Assembly (NCBI RefSeq): GCF_001540865.1
Contig: NC_033635.1
Location: 2,504,916 to 2,568,915, forward strand
DNA: 64,000 nucleotides
Source of the DNA: Ananas comosus
Taxonomy: Eukaryota; Streptophyta; Magnoliopsida; Poales; Bromeliaceae
Reading direction: 5' to 3'
Shown: positions 25,399 through 35,820 of the stretch, piece by piece
Layout: every line of letters begins with the position of its first letter
Position numbering within the stretch: position 1 is the first letter of the stretch
Made by a program: the position numbers and the translations under genes
The notes under the pieces: model-generated
Told to the model about the DNA's origin: nothing
The model's database searches: none
The model's input: the letters and a program-made list of their open reading frames with translations, nothing else

Positions 25399-25424
<26 letters not shown>
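25225..25424. repeat. Repeat B, copy 1
   Basis: About 200 bp beginning AGAATACGATATATACTG, repeated at 25648-25822 with few changes. It is followed by (TA)n and a foldback MITE. The N at 25647 marks the start of copy 2. Confidence 0.85.
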
Positions 25425-25430
<6 letters not shown>

Positions 25431-25431
25431 G

Positions 25432-25646
25432 CAGGGCTACTGTGCTATTAGGAGCACAGCAGTCCTTGTGCTCCTAACTTTCTAACCACCCATCAAGTTT
25501 AATGGGTGATTAGAATAAAAGAGGGAGGAGATATTGGAGAGAAACTGGGTGTTTCAATTTCTGTTCTCTTTAAATTTCTCTCCAATATCTCCTCCCTCTC
25601 TCATTCTAACCACCCATCAAACTTGATGGGTGGTTAGAAAGTTAGN
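25432..25646. mobile_element. Foldback MITE, truncated at N
   Basis: Left end GCAGGGCTACTGTGCTATTAG resembles the family-1 GGCTACTATACTC end. Inner arms 25487-25543 and 25576-25646 are inverted repeats (CTAACCACCCATCAAGTTTA, GGAGGAGATATTGGAGAG). The distal part of the right arm is missing at N 25647. Confidence 0.7.
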
Positions 25647-25647
25647 A

Positions 25648-25814
25648 AGAATACGATATATACTGTATACACCCTAAATACTAAACATAGGACGTATATT
25701 TTACGCTCTTAATTCCATATTTAATATATTTTTAAAAATATTAATAAAAGATAAAAAATTTGACAAGACAAGTAAATTAATACAGACCATAAAAGATTTA
25801 TAAGTGTCAAGTTG

Positions 25815-25822
<8 letters not shown>
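25648..25822. repeat. Repeat B, copy 2
   Basis: Near copy of 25225-25424. Here the unit leads into (CT)n(TA)n at 25818-25875 and a different MITE. Same flank with a different neighbour on each side of an N fits two haplotypes placed in series. Confidence 0.85.
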
Positions 25823-25875
<53 letters not shown>

Positions 25876-25884
25876 AATATAATA

Positions 25885-26350
25885 TAAAGTTTGGCAACGG
25901 TCAATGATAGAACTTTCGAATCGACGATTCATACCGTTAAATATTATTTATAATATTTAAAATTTTTAAAAATTAAATTTTATAATTTTTTGACATCATT
26001 ATCTTATGATAAAAAAGATCACAAAATTGACAACTTTTAACTGCCGGTATAAAATATTAGCTAGCTTAACGGTGTAAAAGAATTAGAATAGCTTGAATTT
26101 TTTATAGAAAATTCTATTCACTAGCCAAATAAAAATTAATAATTCCGGTCTTAAATTGAAGGTTTCGATCATTTTTTTTAGAATGTCGTTCGATTTTGAC
26201 CGTTTATTTTATGTTCGTTAATTTTTTAAAATTTTTAAATACTCTATATTATATTTAACGGAGTGGATCGTCGATTTAGAAACTCTATCATCAAAAATAA
26301 TTTATACGAATAAAGCACCATATATTTATAAAAGTATAGTAGCTGAATTT
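25885..26350. mobile_element. Family-1 foldback MITE, left end degraded
   Basis: Contains the arm block CTTTCGAATCGACGATTC on the left and, on the right, GTGGATCGTCGATTTAGAAA and AAGTATAGTAGCTGAAT. (CT)n(TA)n precedes it and (TA)n at about 26352-26376 follows. Its right part recurs at 27851-28093. Confidence 0.65.
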
Positions 26351-27849
26351 TATATATATATATATATATATATATTGAGTCATGCGCGCGATTTGATAGG
26401 GGTAAAACTTAAATTCTAAACTTTACATAACTTAATTTTTTTCACTAAAAATCTATTAGAATTGTTTAAACACTTGAATCTCAAGAGTGTAAGATGTATA
26501 TCATATATGAAACGTACAAACAGTATTTTTTTAATTTATATACTGTGGAGTCCATAAGAAGTGTTTGGTTTTAAAAAATTTAACTTAGTAGAATTTAGAA
26601 ATTTAGTTTAAGTGTTACATTTTGTTTTATACCTTTGACAGAAAATACTGAAAATATTACCGGGATAAAAAAAAATGATGTCAAATTTACACCATATTAT
26701 GTTTATATTTTAATAACAATACTTAATTTGAGAAGGTATATGTAGATTTTTTTTTTCCTTTTTGGTCCCGAAACAATATTTCGGTGCAGCTTGTAAACGG
26801 GATTAAGAAATGTATTGCTGCAGCAGAGAGAGATAATTTAAATAATCCACAGCTTGGTGGTATATATATGCTTGGTGGTATATATATGCTTGCTTGAATA
26901 TTTTGAATATATTATTTAATTAATCACAACTTAATTTGTATATTTTAACAATTTTTTTTTTCTGTAATTGTAACGTGAACGAGTTTACAGGTAAAATTGA
27001 GAAAATGTACGTAGCTTACTATCGTCGTTCGTTAAGGTAATAATTTTACTTGCAAGATAAATTATATCACAGTGAAAAAAATATATAACTCGAAAAGTAC
27101 TAATTAAATATTATATATATTATCTCTGGTAACTATCTAACTGCAACTCTTATTTATCAATCGTTATATAATATTTTTCGTCGGTAAAAGACAAACTTGG
27201 AGAGTATTGTATTGTAGTTTTCGCAATGTCATTGTTATAAGTTATTCCTGCATTGACAAAAGCAATATAAAATTTATTAATTAACTTTTATATATATTTA
27301 GTGCAAAACATTCGTACATGTTTAATTATTTTATTTGATAATGTGTAATATTTTAAAACTCAAAGTTTTTTTTTTTATAAAAGTCTATTTGGTTTCTCGA
27401 AAATGCATAATTTTTTTTTAAATTTTTTTCATCAGTTTATTTTTCAAAAAAAAATAAAAAACTTTTTTTTTCTTTTCAAAAAAATAATATTAATTTTTAG
27501 AAAGTATGGAAAGAAATTTTTAGTAATGATTTTTCTTCTTGGAAACCAAACGGTGAAATTTGGGAAAAAGATTCTTTTTTTTTTCGAAATTTCTTTTCAT
27601 GTTTTTTTTTGGAAAAACTTCAAAAATCCCCCTATAGTTTCACAGTTTATCACTTTAGTATTGTGGTTTAAAATGTATCAAGTTAGTATCATGTGGTTTC
27701 TCACTTTATCACTTTAGTATCCTGTGATTTAAAGTGCATCAAGTTAGTACCCTGTGGTTTTGTATTTTATCACTTTAGTACCTTGTGGTTTCACATTTTA
27801 TCACTTTAGTACCCTGTGATTTAAAAAATCACAGGATACTAACTTGATA
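26092..27849. repeat. Long repeat C, copy 1
   Basis: Closely repeated at 27851-29945. Differences include an extra 18-bp tandem unit here near 26858-26893 (CTTGGTGGTATATATATG twice, once in copy 2), absence of the Tourist-like insertion found in copy 2, and the segment 26344-26397, which is replaced by an N (28094) in copy 2. It ends with minisatellite units reading TATCACTTTAGTACC. Confidence 0.88.
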
Positions 27850-27850
27850 N

Positions 27851-29945
27851 CTTGAATTTTTGATAAAAAATTCTATTCACTACCCAAATAAAAATTAATA
27901 ACTCCGGTCTTAAATTGAAGATTCAGATCATTCTTTTTAGAATGTCGTTCGATTTTGACCGTTCATTTTATGTCCGTTAATTTTTTAAAATTTTTAAATA
28001 CTTTAAATTATATTTAACGGAGTGGATCGTCGATTTAGAAACTCTATCATTAAAAATAATTTATACGAATAAAGCACTCTATATTTATAAAAGNAGGGGT
28101 AAAACTTAAATTCTAAACTTTACATAACTTGTTTTTTTTCACTAAAAATCTATTAGAATTGTTTAAACACTTGAATCTCAAGAGTGTAAGAAGTATATCT
28201 TATATGAAACGTACAAACAGTATTTTTTTAATTTATATACTATGGAGTCCATAAGAAGTGTTTGGTTTTAAAAAATTTAACTGAGTAGAAATTAGAAATT
28301 TAGTTTAAGTGTTACATTTTGTTGTATACCTTTGACAGAAAATACTGAAAATATTACCGGGATAAAAAAAAATGATGTCAAATTTACACCATATTATGTT
28401 TATATTTTAATAACAATACTTAATTTGAGAAGGTATATGTAGATTTTTTTTTCTTTTTTGTCCCGAAACAATATTTCGGTGCAGCTTGTAAACGGGATTA
28501 AGAAATGTATTGCTGCAGCGGAGAGAGATAATTTAAATAATCCACAGCTTGGTGGTATATATATGCTTGCTTGAATATTTTGAATATATTATTTAATTAA
28601 TCACAACTTAATTTGTAATATTTTAACAAATTTTTTTTTCTGTAATTGTAACGTGAACGAGTTTACAGGTAAAATTGAGAAAATGTACGTAGCTTACTGT
28701 CATCGTTCGTTAAGCCCTTATTTGGTTGGGGGTTAAGGGGTGGAATAACCCCTTAACCCCCATTTTATTCCCAAAGATTTCAAAAAATGGGTGGAGTTAG
28801 CTAACCCCATCTCAAATAAATTATCCCGGGTTAGCTAACTCCACCTAACCCCACCAAACTCCAACCAAACACTATTTTCTATTCATAATAACCCACTATC
28901 TTTCTTATCACACCTACTCCAACCAATTATTATCCTTCTTTATCAATCATTATCTTCTTATCCCACCTACTCCAACCAAACACTATTTTTCATTATTCTA
29001 GACTAACTCCAACCCCCAATCAAACACAAAAAAACTTTAACCCTACTTTAACCCTGAACTTAACTCTATCTCTGGAATAGCTATTTTTTTCTTAACCCCG
29101 AACCAAACGGAGGCTAAGGTAATAATTTTACTTGCGATCGAGATAAATTACATCACAGTGAAAAAACATATAACTCGAAAAGTACTAATTAAATATTATG
29201 TATATTATCTCTCGTAACTATCTAACTGCAACTCTTATTTATCAATCGTTATATAATTATTTCCATCGGTAAAAGACAAACTTCGAGAGTGTATTGTGGT
29301 TTTCGCAATGTCATTGTTATAAGTTATTCCTGTATTGACAAAAGCAATATAAAATTTATTAATTAACTTTTATATATATTTAGTGCGAAACATTCGTACA
29401 TGTTTAATTATTTTATTTGATAATGTGTAATATTTTAAAACTCAAAGTTTTTTTTTTATAAAAGTCTATTTGGTTTCTCGAAAATGCATAATTTTTTTTA
29501 AATTTTTTTCATCAGTTTATTTTTCAAAAAAATATAAAAAACTTTCTTTTTTTTATTTTTTCTTTTCAAAAAAATAATATTAATTTTTAGAAAGTATGGA
29601 AAGAAATTTTTAGTAATGATTTTTTTTCTTGGAAACCAAACGGTGAAATTTGGGAAAAAGATTATTTTTTTTTTTCGAAATTTCTTTTCATGTTTTTTTT
29701 TTTTGAGAAAACTTCAAAAACCCCCCTATGGTTCACACTTTATCACTTTAGTACCCTATGGTTTAAAGTATATCAAGTTAGTATCCCGTGGTTTTTTACT
29801 TTATCACTTTAGTACCCTGTGGTTTAAAGTGTATCAAATTAGTACCCTGTAGTTTTGCACTTTATCACTTTAGTACCTTGTGGTTTCACATTGTATCACT
29901 TTAGTACCCTGTGATTTAAAAAATCACAGGACACTAACTTGATAC
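27851..29945. repeat. Long repeat C, copy 2
   Basis: Second copy, starting directly after N 27850 and interrupted by N 28094. It carries a 401-bp MITE (28714-29114) absent from copy 1. Confidence 0.88.
28714..29114. mobile_element. Tourist-like (PIF/Harbinger) MITE
   Basis: 401 bp. Left end GCCCTTATTTGGTTGGGGG; right end in reverse complement GCCTCCGTTTGGTTCGGGG, both followed by TTAAG. TAA flanks each side (28711-28713, 29115-29117). The corresponding site in repeat C copy 1 (27033-27035) carries a single TAA and no insert, so both target duplication and empty site are visible. No coding frame. Confidence 0.9.
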
Positions 29946-30135
29946 AAAATAAAAAACACAGGGTACTAAAGTGATAAAGTGCAAAACCACAGGTACTAAC
30001 TTGATACACTTTAAATTACAGGATACTAAAGTGATAAAGTGAGAAATCACGGGGTACTAATTTGATATATTTTAAATCACATGATACTAAAGTGTAAAAA
30101 ATTGAAACCACAACGGAGTTTTTTTTGAAGTTTTT
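29704..30135. mobile_element. Foldback element built of minisatellite units
   Basis: Left end GAGAAAACTTCAAAAACCCC; the right end is its imperfect inverse (TTTTTTGAAGTTTTTCTATT). The arms are arrays of units such as CACTTTATCACTTTAGTACC alternating with TATCAAGTTAGTACC, turning over near 29900-29930 (GTGATTTAAAAAATCAC). A truncated version ends repeat C copy 1 (about 27605-27849). Confidence 0.7.
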
Positions 30136-30257
30136 CTATTTTCTTTTTAAAGATTAAGGCAATCCCAGCGAAAAGGAGAAAGGAAAAGCACTGTAGCAGC
30201 ATTACTTTTTGTCATTTGTTTATAATATAATAATAATAATAACAATCATTCCGCCAA

Positions 30258-30400
30258 TATATAAATGCTTCGGAGGAGGATGCGCAAAGCCCACGACACA
30301 CACAACATGGTCTTAATCCCTCCTCCCACCTCGTTCTTGGGGTTGTGAAGGGTTTCAAGGAAACAAAGCCTAGGAGCTTTGGGTTTTGAGCATATAGATC

Positions 30401-30433
<33 letters not shown>
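30258..30433 (+). promoter_or_regulatory. AIL gene core promoter and GA-rich leader
   Basis: TATATAAA at 30258-30265 lies about 310 bp before the start codon, and (GA)n at 30403-30433 sits in the presumed leader. GAGA tracts of this sort bind BPC/GAGA factors in plants. Assignment is by position only. Confidence 0.5.
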
Positions 30434-30435
<2 letters not shown>

Positions 30436-30577
30436 CAAGTTCCCAGTATACTAATAACTCTCCCAGCTGGGTTTAATTCCTCATCTCATCAGATTCTTTT
30501 CATTTCCTTGGTTTCATTTCCTTGGTTTCTGGGTTGGTTGCTGATCTCAAAGCCCTCTCTCCACGCTATTCCATGCG

Positions 30578-32943
30578 ATGGATATGAGCACTTGGCTCGG
30601 CTTCTCCCTCTCCTCTACAAAAGGAGAGAGCTCATCTTACTGCGAGGAACCTCTGAGCAATGGAGGAGAGGGTGGTGGTGGTGGTGGTGGTGGTGGTGGT
30701 GTTAATGGTGGTGGGGGTGGGGATGTGGGTTTTGCTTCGCCCCCTCTGCATGCTATGCCCTTGCGCTCTCGTGAATCCATTTGCTTCATGGAACAAGGTG
30801 CTTTTAGGCCATCTACTGGTATTGGAAAAATTGATGGCTCCCCTTTTTGTTGTTGTTGTTGTTGTTGTTGTTTTAGTATTTTCATCTCCTTTTGTGACAT
30901 AAAAGATTATATTTTTCTCCTTATTATAAGATGAAACTTTTGCAAGATGTTGTGAATTCAATTTGATTTGAAAGTATATATATTCTTTTAAAATACATAT
31001 ATGCATGTGTGTGTGTGTGTGTGACGAGTTTTGTTTCATAGTTTATGTACCTAGTTCTAATACTCCTGTTGTTAATTAATGGTACGTGATGCTTATTATT
31101 GTTTGAGAATTTTGCAAATATATATTTCTCATGAACACATTTGGAGATCAAATAGTGTGTTGGAATGAATCTAATAGTACTTTTGCTTTAATTGTTAACT
31201 CGTTGAAACTTAAGTACATATATTTTCCATTTCTGTTTGCAGTAAAGTTGCCGTGCACTTTTGCTCAAAATCGCCCTTTTTTTTTATCATGTTCTCTTTA
31301 TTCATTTGTACTTCATCTAATCTAGTTATTCTAAAGTTTATTAGTAAAGAAGACGATACTGCAGCATATCTCTCACTACTATGAAATGTTAAGGAAAATA
31401 AAATAAATAAATAAATTCCTTTCTCATTTTAATTACACAGATTGGAAATATGGAAGTGCTATGTCTACTCAATCTATCACCTCAAATGAAGAATCAAAAG
31501 GGCCAAAGCTTGAGGACTTTTTAGGAAGTTATATTGAAACAGCCAATGAAGATCACCAAGGCCACCACCATGAGCCCATCACCAATCTCCATGACATGTA
31601 CTACAATGGCCATGGTGGCCTCAACATTAATGTCAACATGCCCCCCTCTTTTAGTCCCCAAGAGGGAGACGCAGATCAGGAAGATGCGCAAAGTGCATTC
31701 CAATTCATGCAATCCTTTCACAATCACCCGAACCTCAATCCTCAATTCCTCGTGCCCACCCCTAACTTGTACCCAAACCCTAGCACGAACCCAAGCCCAG
31801 CTGGTTCTGTGTACAGTGTGGGCGCCGACGGCTCGTCGACCTCGATATCGGGGATCAAGTCGTGGCTCCGGCAAAACCCGTACTTGCCGGAGAAGCAAAT
31901 CGTCGAGGCAGGAGAAGCCAACGTTCGGTCGCTGACCCTCTCGATGAGCCCCGGCTCGCATTTCGTGCCGGGTGCGATCATGTGCGCCGACGATGACCCG
32001 AAGAGCTCGGCCGCAAAGTGCTCGGCCCGAGAGCAGGTTCCCAGGAAGTCAATTGAGACATTTGGGCAGAGAACTTCTCAGTATCGAGGCGTCACGCGGT
32101 TGGTTCTTCGATACGAACTTCGTGAATTCTAATTCAGAAGTCCTCAAATTGGATGTTCAGTAATTATTCAGCGCCGCAATTGTCGCTGCTGATGATGTTA
32201 AACTGGGTTTAATTTGTAGGCATCGATGGACAGGTAGATACGAAGCACATTTGTGGGATAACAGTTGCAGGAAGGAGGGGCAAACCAGAAAAGGAAGGCA
32301 AGGTAATATATATATATATATAATTGATTTTATTATTGTTGCAATGTTTATTGCTTAATGTTTTATCAAGAGGACTAACTGTAATTTGTTATGATCTGTT
32401 TCTGGGGCAATTGTTGCTTAATTTGGGGACAGTTTATTTAGGTAAATCAAATTTCATCTTGCTTAAGCTTTTGCATATCATATTTGCTCTAGTCTATGTA
32501 TTTGATTAGTAACTTTATAGGGGGATATGACAATGAGGGAAAAGCAGCGAGGGCTTATGATTTAGCTGCACTGAAGTACTGGGGTCCAACAACTCACATT
32601 AATTTCTCAGTACGCTGAATCTAAAAGGCCACTTGTTATTTGATTTACTTTGTTCCTTCATATATACCTTCTCAACCAAAAAAAAAAAAAAACTTTCTGT
32701 AGCTAAGTACCTATGAGAAGGAGCTGGAAGAGATGAAGCATATGACAAGGCAGGAGTTTGTAGCACACCTAAGAAGGTTTGATAACACAATATTGCAACA
32801 TGTTACTTGTGCATATATGCTATGCATATTTATTCTTGGTATTGTAATTGTTTAGAAGGAGCAGTGGATTCTCTAGAGGGGCATCTATGTACAGAGGAGT
32901 TACTAGGTTTTTTTTCTTAAACCCTGAGCCATTGTATTATAAA

Positions 32944-32981
<38 letters not shown>

Positions 32982-33765
32982 GTTTTCTTTTGTTTTGTGA
33001 CAGGCACCACCAACATGGTAGATGGCAAGCTAGAATAGGAAGAGTGGCAGGAAACAAAGATTTATACCTTGGGACATTCAGTGAGTTGCCACTATATATA
33101 TATATATTTTATATCTTGTGAAGTTTTCACACAATCATGTTCTCATATTTCCTTGCTGAATATTTGATCCAATCACTTGTACTTGCAACTTTGTCGTAAA
33201 GCATGTTTGAGTATATATAGTCATTGCATGTTGGGCCCCCTTAGTTTTTGCCCGGTCCTTAATCTGGACCTTGCTGGTATTTGCAGGCACTCAGGAAGAG
33301 GCGGCCGAAGCCTACGACATCGCGGCCATCAAGTTCCGGGGCGTGAACGCGGTGACCAACTTCGACATCAGCAAGTACGACGTGAAGCGCATTTGCTTGA
33401 GCACCCGCCTCATCGGCGGCGACCTCGCCAAGCGCTCGCCCACCGCCTCCGACTCCGCAAACGGTGGCCCACAGCCTCTCGCCGTCGCAAACCCTACAGC
33501 CGCCTCCGTCGGCGGCGGCTGCGGGGCAACGAATGACTTGTCCGGGAGCCCTAGGGTTTCCGATCTGCATCATAGCGGCTACGGGGCTCTCCCCAACGCA
33601 TTTTGTAATGCGAGTCCGGTGAAATTCGAGGGTGGGGAGAATAGTCGTAATGGTGGGAGTGAAGTCGGAGGTTTGAACTGGATGGCGGCCGCTGCGGCCC
33701 CCGCGGGGCTTCCGATGACGGCTCGTCATCGGCATCTTCCGATGTTTGCGCTGTGGAATGAATGA
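30578..33765 (+). CDS. AP2-domain transcription factor, AINTEGUMENTA-like
   Basis: Nuclear regulator of the ANT/AIL (PLETHORA) group, which controls meristem activity and organ growth. Exons: 30578-30797 (end uncertain; a second in-phase GT gives 30818), 31441-32098, 32220-32302, 32433-32441, 32521-32609, 32703-32776, 32856-32906, 33004-33080, 33287-33765; about 579 residues. N-terminal [10 protein letters not shown] is followed by a poly-Gly run, then [21 protein letters not shown] and LSMSPGS, all typical of the ANT lineage. AP2 repeat 1 (about residues 286-352) runs SQYRGVTR to THINF; the linker contains [14 protein letters not shown]2 repeat 2 (about 388-453) runs SMYRGVTR to [11 protein letters not shown]. 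The tail ends MFALWNE. The ninth exon is GC-rich. No miR172-site-like sequence was seen, as expected for this lineage. Exact AIL subtype not resolved (closest in feel to ANT/AIL1). Confidence 0.93.
32433..32441 (+). other. 9-nt micro-exon of the AP2 gene
   Basis: TTTATTTAG is bounded by GGGGACAG upstream and GTAAATC downstream. Joined to the neighbouring exons it completes VYLGG inside AP2 repeat 1 (GRQ-VYLG-GYD). The adjoining exon phases (G at 32302, GG at 32521) require it. A 9-nt exon at this place is known in the AP2/ANT family. Confidence 0.92.
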
Positions 33766-34137
33766 GAATAGGTGTATGCATGTAAACGTTTAGCTTCGTT
33801 AATTAAGGCCTAGTAAATGTTACTCATGCAGCGCCCTTGTTAGTTAGTACCTCGCAGGTGCTAAACAGTTTTGGTGCGCGCAACATGTAATGTTTCAAAC
33901 TCGCAGCTGAAAATTGACTTCTCAGCGATGCTTTACTTCACTTTTTGAGCGTTAAAAAAAAAATATAGTACCGAAATGACTGTAAATATCTTTGCCTCCG
34001 CGTGCATGAAGAGTCTTGTGAGGCTGACACGTGGGGCCCACATGTCATCCTCAAGGCGCCTAATTTAATCGCTACATGTGGCAGCGAAAGATCACCGTGA
34101 CATGACACGGAAAAGATCAAAAGATGCGGAGGAGATC
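33766..34137 (+). other. 3' flank of the AP2 gene
   Basis: AT-rich 3' UTR and downstream DNA up to the MITE at 34147. No clear polyadenylation site chosen and no further gene. Confidence 0.5.
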
Positions 34138-34146
34138 TCGCAGAAG

Positions 34147-34391
34147 GAACTAATGCCACATCTAGCCTTATTGAGAAAAAAAATTTCCAATCTAGCCTTC
34201 TTCTTAAAAAAATTCCCAACCTAGCCTTTCTTTTGATGGATTAGAAAATAAAAAAGGCTTAAGAGCATTTATATGTTAATTAGTAGAGAGAAAATTTTTC
34301 TCTCTCTTTCCTCTCAATTAATTCTTATAATAATAACAATAATTAAAAATTAATATTTAATAATAATGATATTATTATTACTGAATGATAA

Positions 34392-34424
<33 letters not shown>

Positions 34425-34825
34425 TAGTATTTAGTACAAGTGGTAAATCACTTGGTGGTCGGTATTTGAAGTTCTGAGTTTGAATTATTATTATTCTATC
34501 TAAGTTTATTTCTAAAAAAAATAAAGGAAGAGGATAGCATCATGCTATCTTTCTGAGAAAAAACATTCAGTAACAATAATATTTATTATTATTAAATATT
34601 AATTTTTAATTAATATTATTATAACAAAAATTAATTATTTTTAAATATTAGTAGGGTGGGAGGAGAGAGAGAAAAAAATTTCTCTCTCCTAATTAGCATA
34701 TAAATACTATTAAAGTTATCTTTTATTTTCTAATTATCAAAAGAAGGCTAGGTTAGGAATTTTTTTTAAAAGGAGGCTAGATTGGAAATTTTTTTTTCTA
34801 ATAAGGCTACACATGGCATTAGTTC
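34147..34825. mobile_element. Mutator-like foldback MITE with 9-bp target duplication
   Basis: 679 bp. Both ends begin GAACTAATGCCA and continue with blocks such as AGCCTTATT and TTTCCAATCTAGCC, so the inverted arms extend over about 200 bp. Directly repeated TCGCAGAAG lies outside each end (34138-34146 and 34826-34834); nine bases is the Mutator-superfamily target-duplication length. The centre is AT-rich (TTA)n and holds a SINE-like segment. No transposase. Confidence 0.88.
34430..34566 (+). mobile_element. Degenerate tRNA-related SINE nested in the MITE
   Basis: Aligns by eye with the SINE at 54300: CACTTGGTGGTCGGTATTTG here against GACTTGATGGTTGGTATTTG there, then GAGTTTGAATT for the box-B region, CTAAGTTTATTTCT and a final ATGCTATCTTTCTGAGAAAAAA. 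It breaks the inverted-repeat symmetry of the surrounding MITE, so it probably inserted later. Confidence 0.65.
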
Positions 34826-34834
34826 TCGCAGAAG

Positions 34835-35302
34835 TCGCTAGAGGACAAGGAGGCACTGGGCATCAGAAACCCAGTTCCGAGGCATGTTTATATGCATTAA
34901 TACATCTATAGATGTTGCACCTACTCAATACATTACATTTTGGTGTGTGTGACGTGCATGCTTACATATTTATGTTATCCATTAAATTATATTGAACATG
35001 TTACATGTTACATTTAGATTTATATTGACCTAAGAACTCTCTAACATTCTCTCGCATGCATTTTGCCCCTCTCTCTCTCTCTCTCTCCCTCTCGTTGGCA
35101 AAAAAGATGGGGCCTAACGTCCACTTTGTCCCTCAACCTGTCTCTCCAATTCCAACATCCTCACCACCCTTCTCTTTTCTCATGGCCCTTTTTCTTTTTT
35201 ATTTAGCACCATCATATACTGGGACTATTCCATGGCAAAAAATCCTTCTTTTATTGTTACCATGCGAGGAAATTTTGTCTTAGGTTAATATATATATATA
35301 TA
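34835..35302. other. Intergenic DNA
   Basis: No gene seen. (CT)n at about 35067-35093 and a T-rich stretch only. Confidence 0.5.
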
Positions 35303-35820
35303 GGCCATGGCTACGTACTATACTATTATGAGTATTGGAGTCCTTGTACTCATAAGTTGTTTTTAATGATGGAGCTTCCGAATCGACGATCCACTCCGTT
35401 AAATATGATATAGAGTATTTGAAACTTTTAGAAATAAATTTCGTAAATTTTCGAAATCATAATAAAGTCCATCGAGTGGGCATAAAAAAGGATGATCGGA
35501 TCCTTCAATTCAAGATCGGAGTTATTGATCTTTATCTATGTTGTGAATAAAATTTTTTATCAAAAATTCAATAAATTTCGATTCTTTTATACCGTTAAAC
35601 TAGCAAGTATTCCATACTGGTCGTTAAAAATTGTCAAATTTGTAACTTCTTGATCGTAAGGTAAATGATATCGAAAAATTATAAAATTTGATTTCTAGAA
35701 ATTTTAAATGCTGTAAATAACGTTTAACGGTGTGGATCGTCGATTCAGAAATTCTATCTTCGAAAATAACTTATGAGTACGAGGGCGATCATACTCATAA
35801 AAATATAGTAGCCAAACCAT
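35303..35820. mobile_element. Foldback MITE, family 1
   Basis: Left end GGCCATGGCTACGTACTATAC; right end inverse of it (AAAATATAGTAGCCAAACC). Inner arms include TTCCGAATCGACGATCCAC and GTGGATCGTCGATTCAGAAA. It is bracketed by (TA)n at 35288-35302 and ATATATAT at 35820. About 520 bp, no coding frame. Confidence 0.75.

Noticed and set aside
30637..30902. Frames rich in Pro, Thr or Val opposite or beside the AP2 exon 1
   Set aside because: These are out-of-frame or antisense readings of the (GGT)n and (TTG)n repeats.
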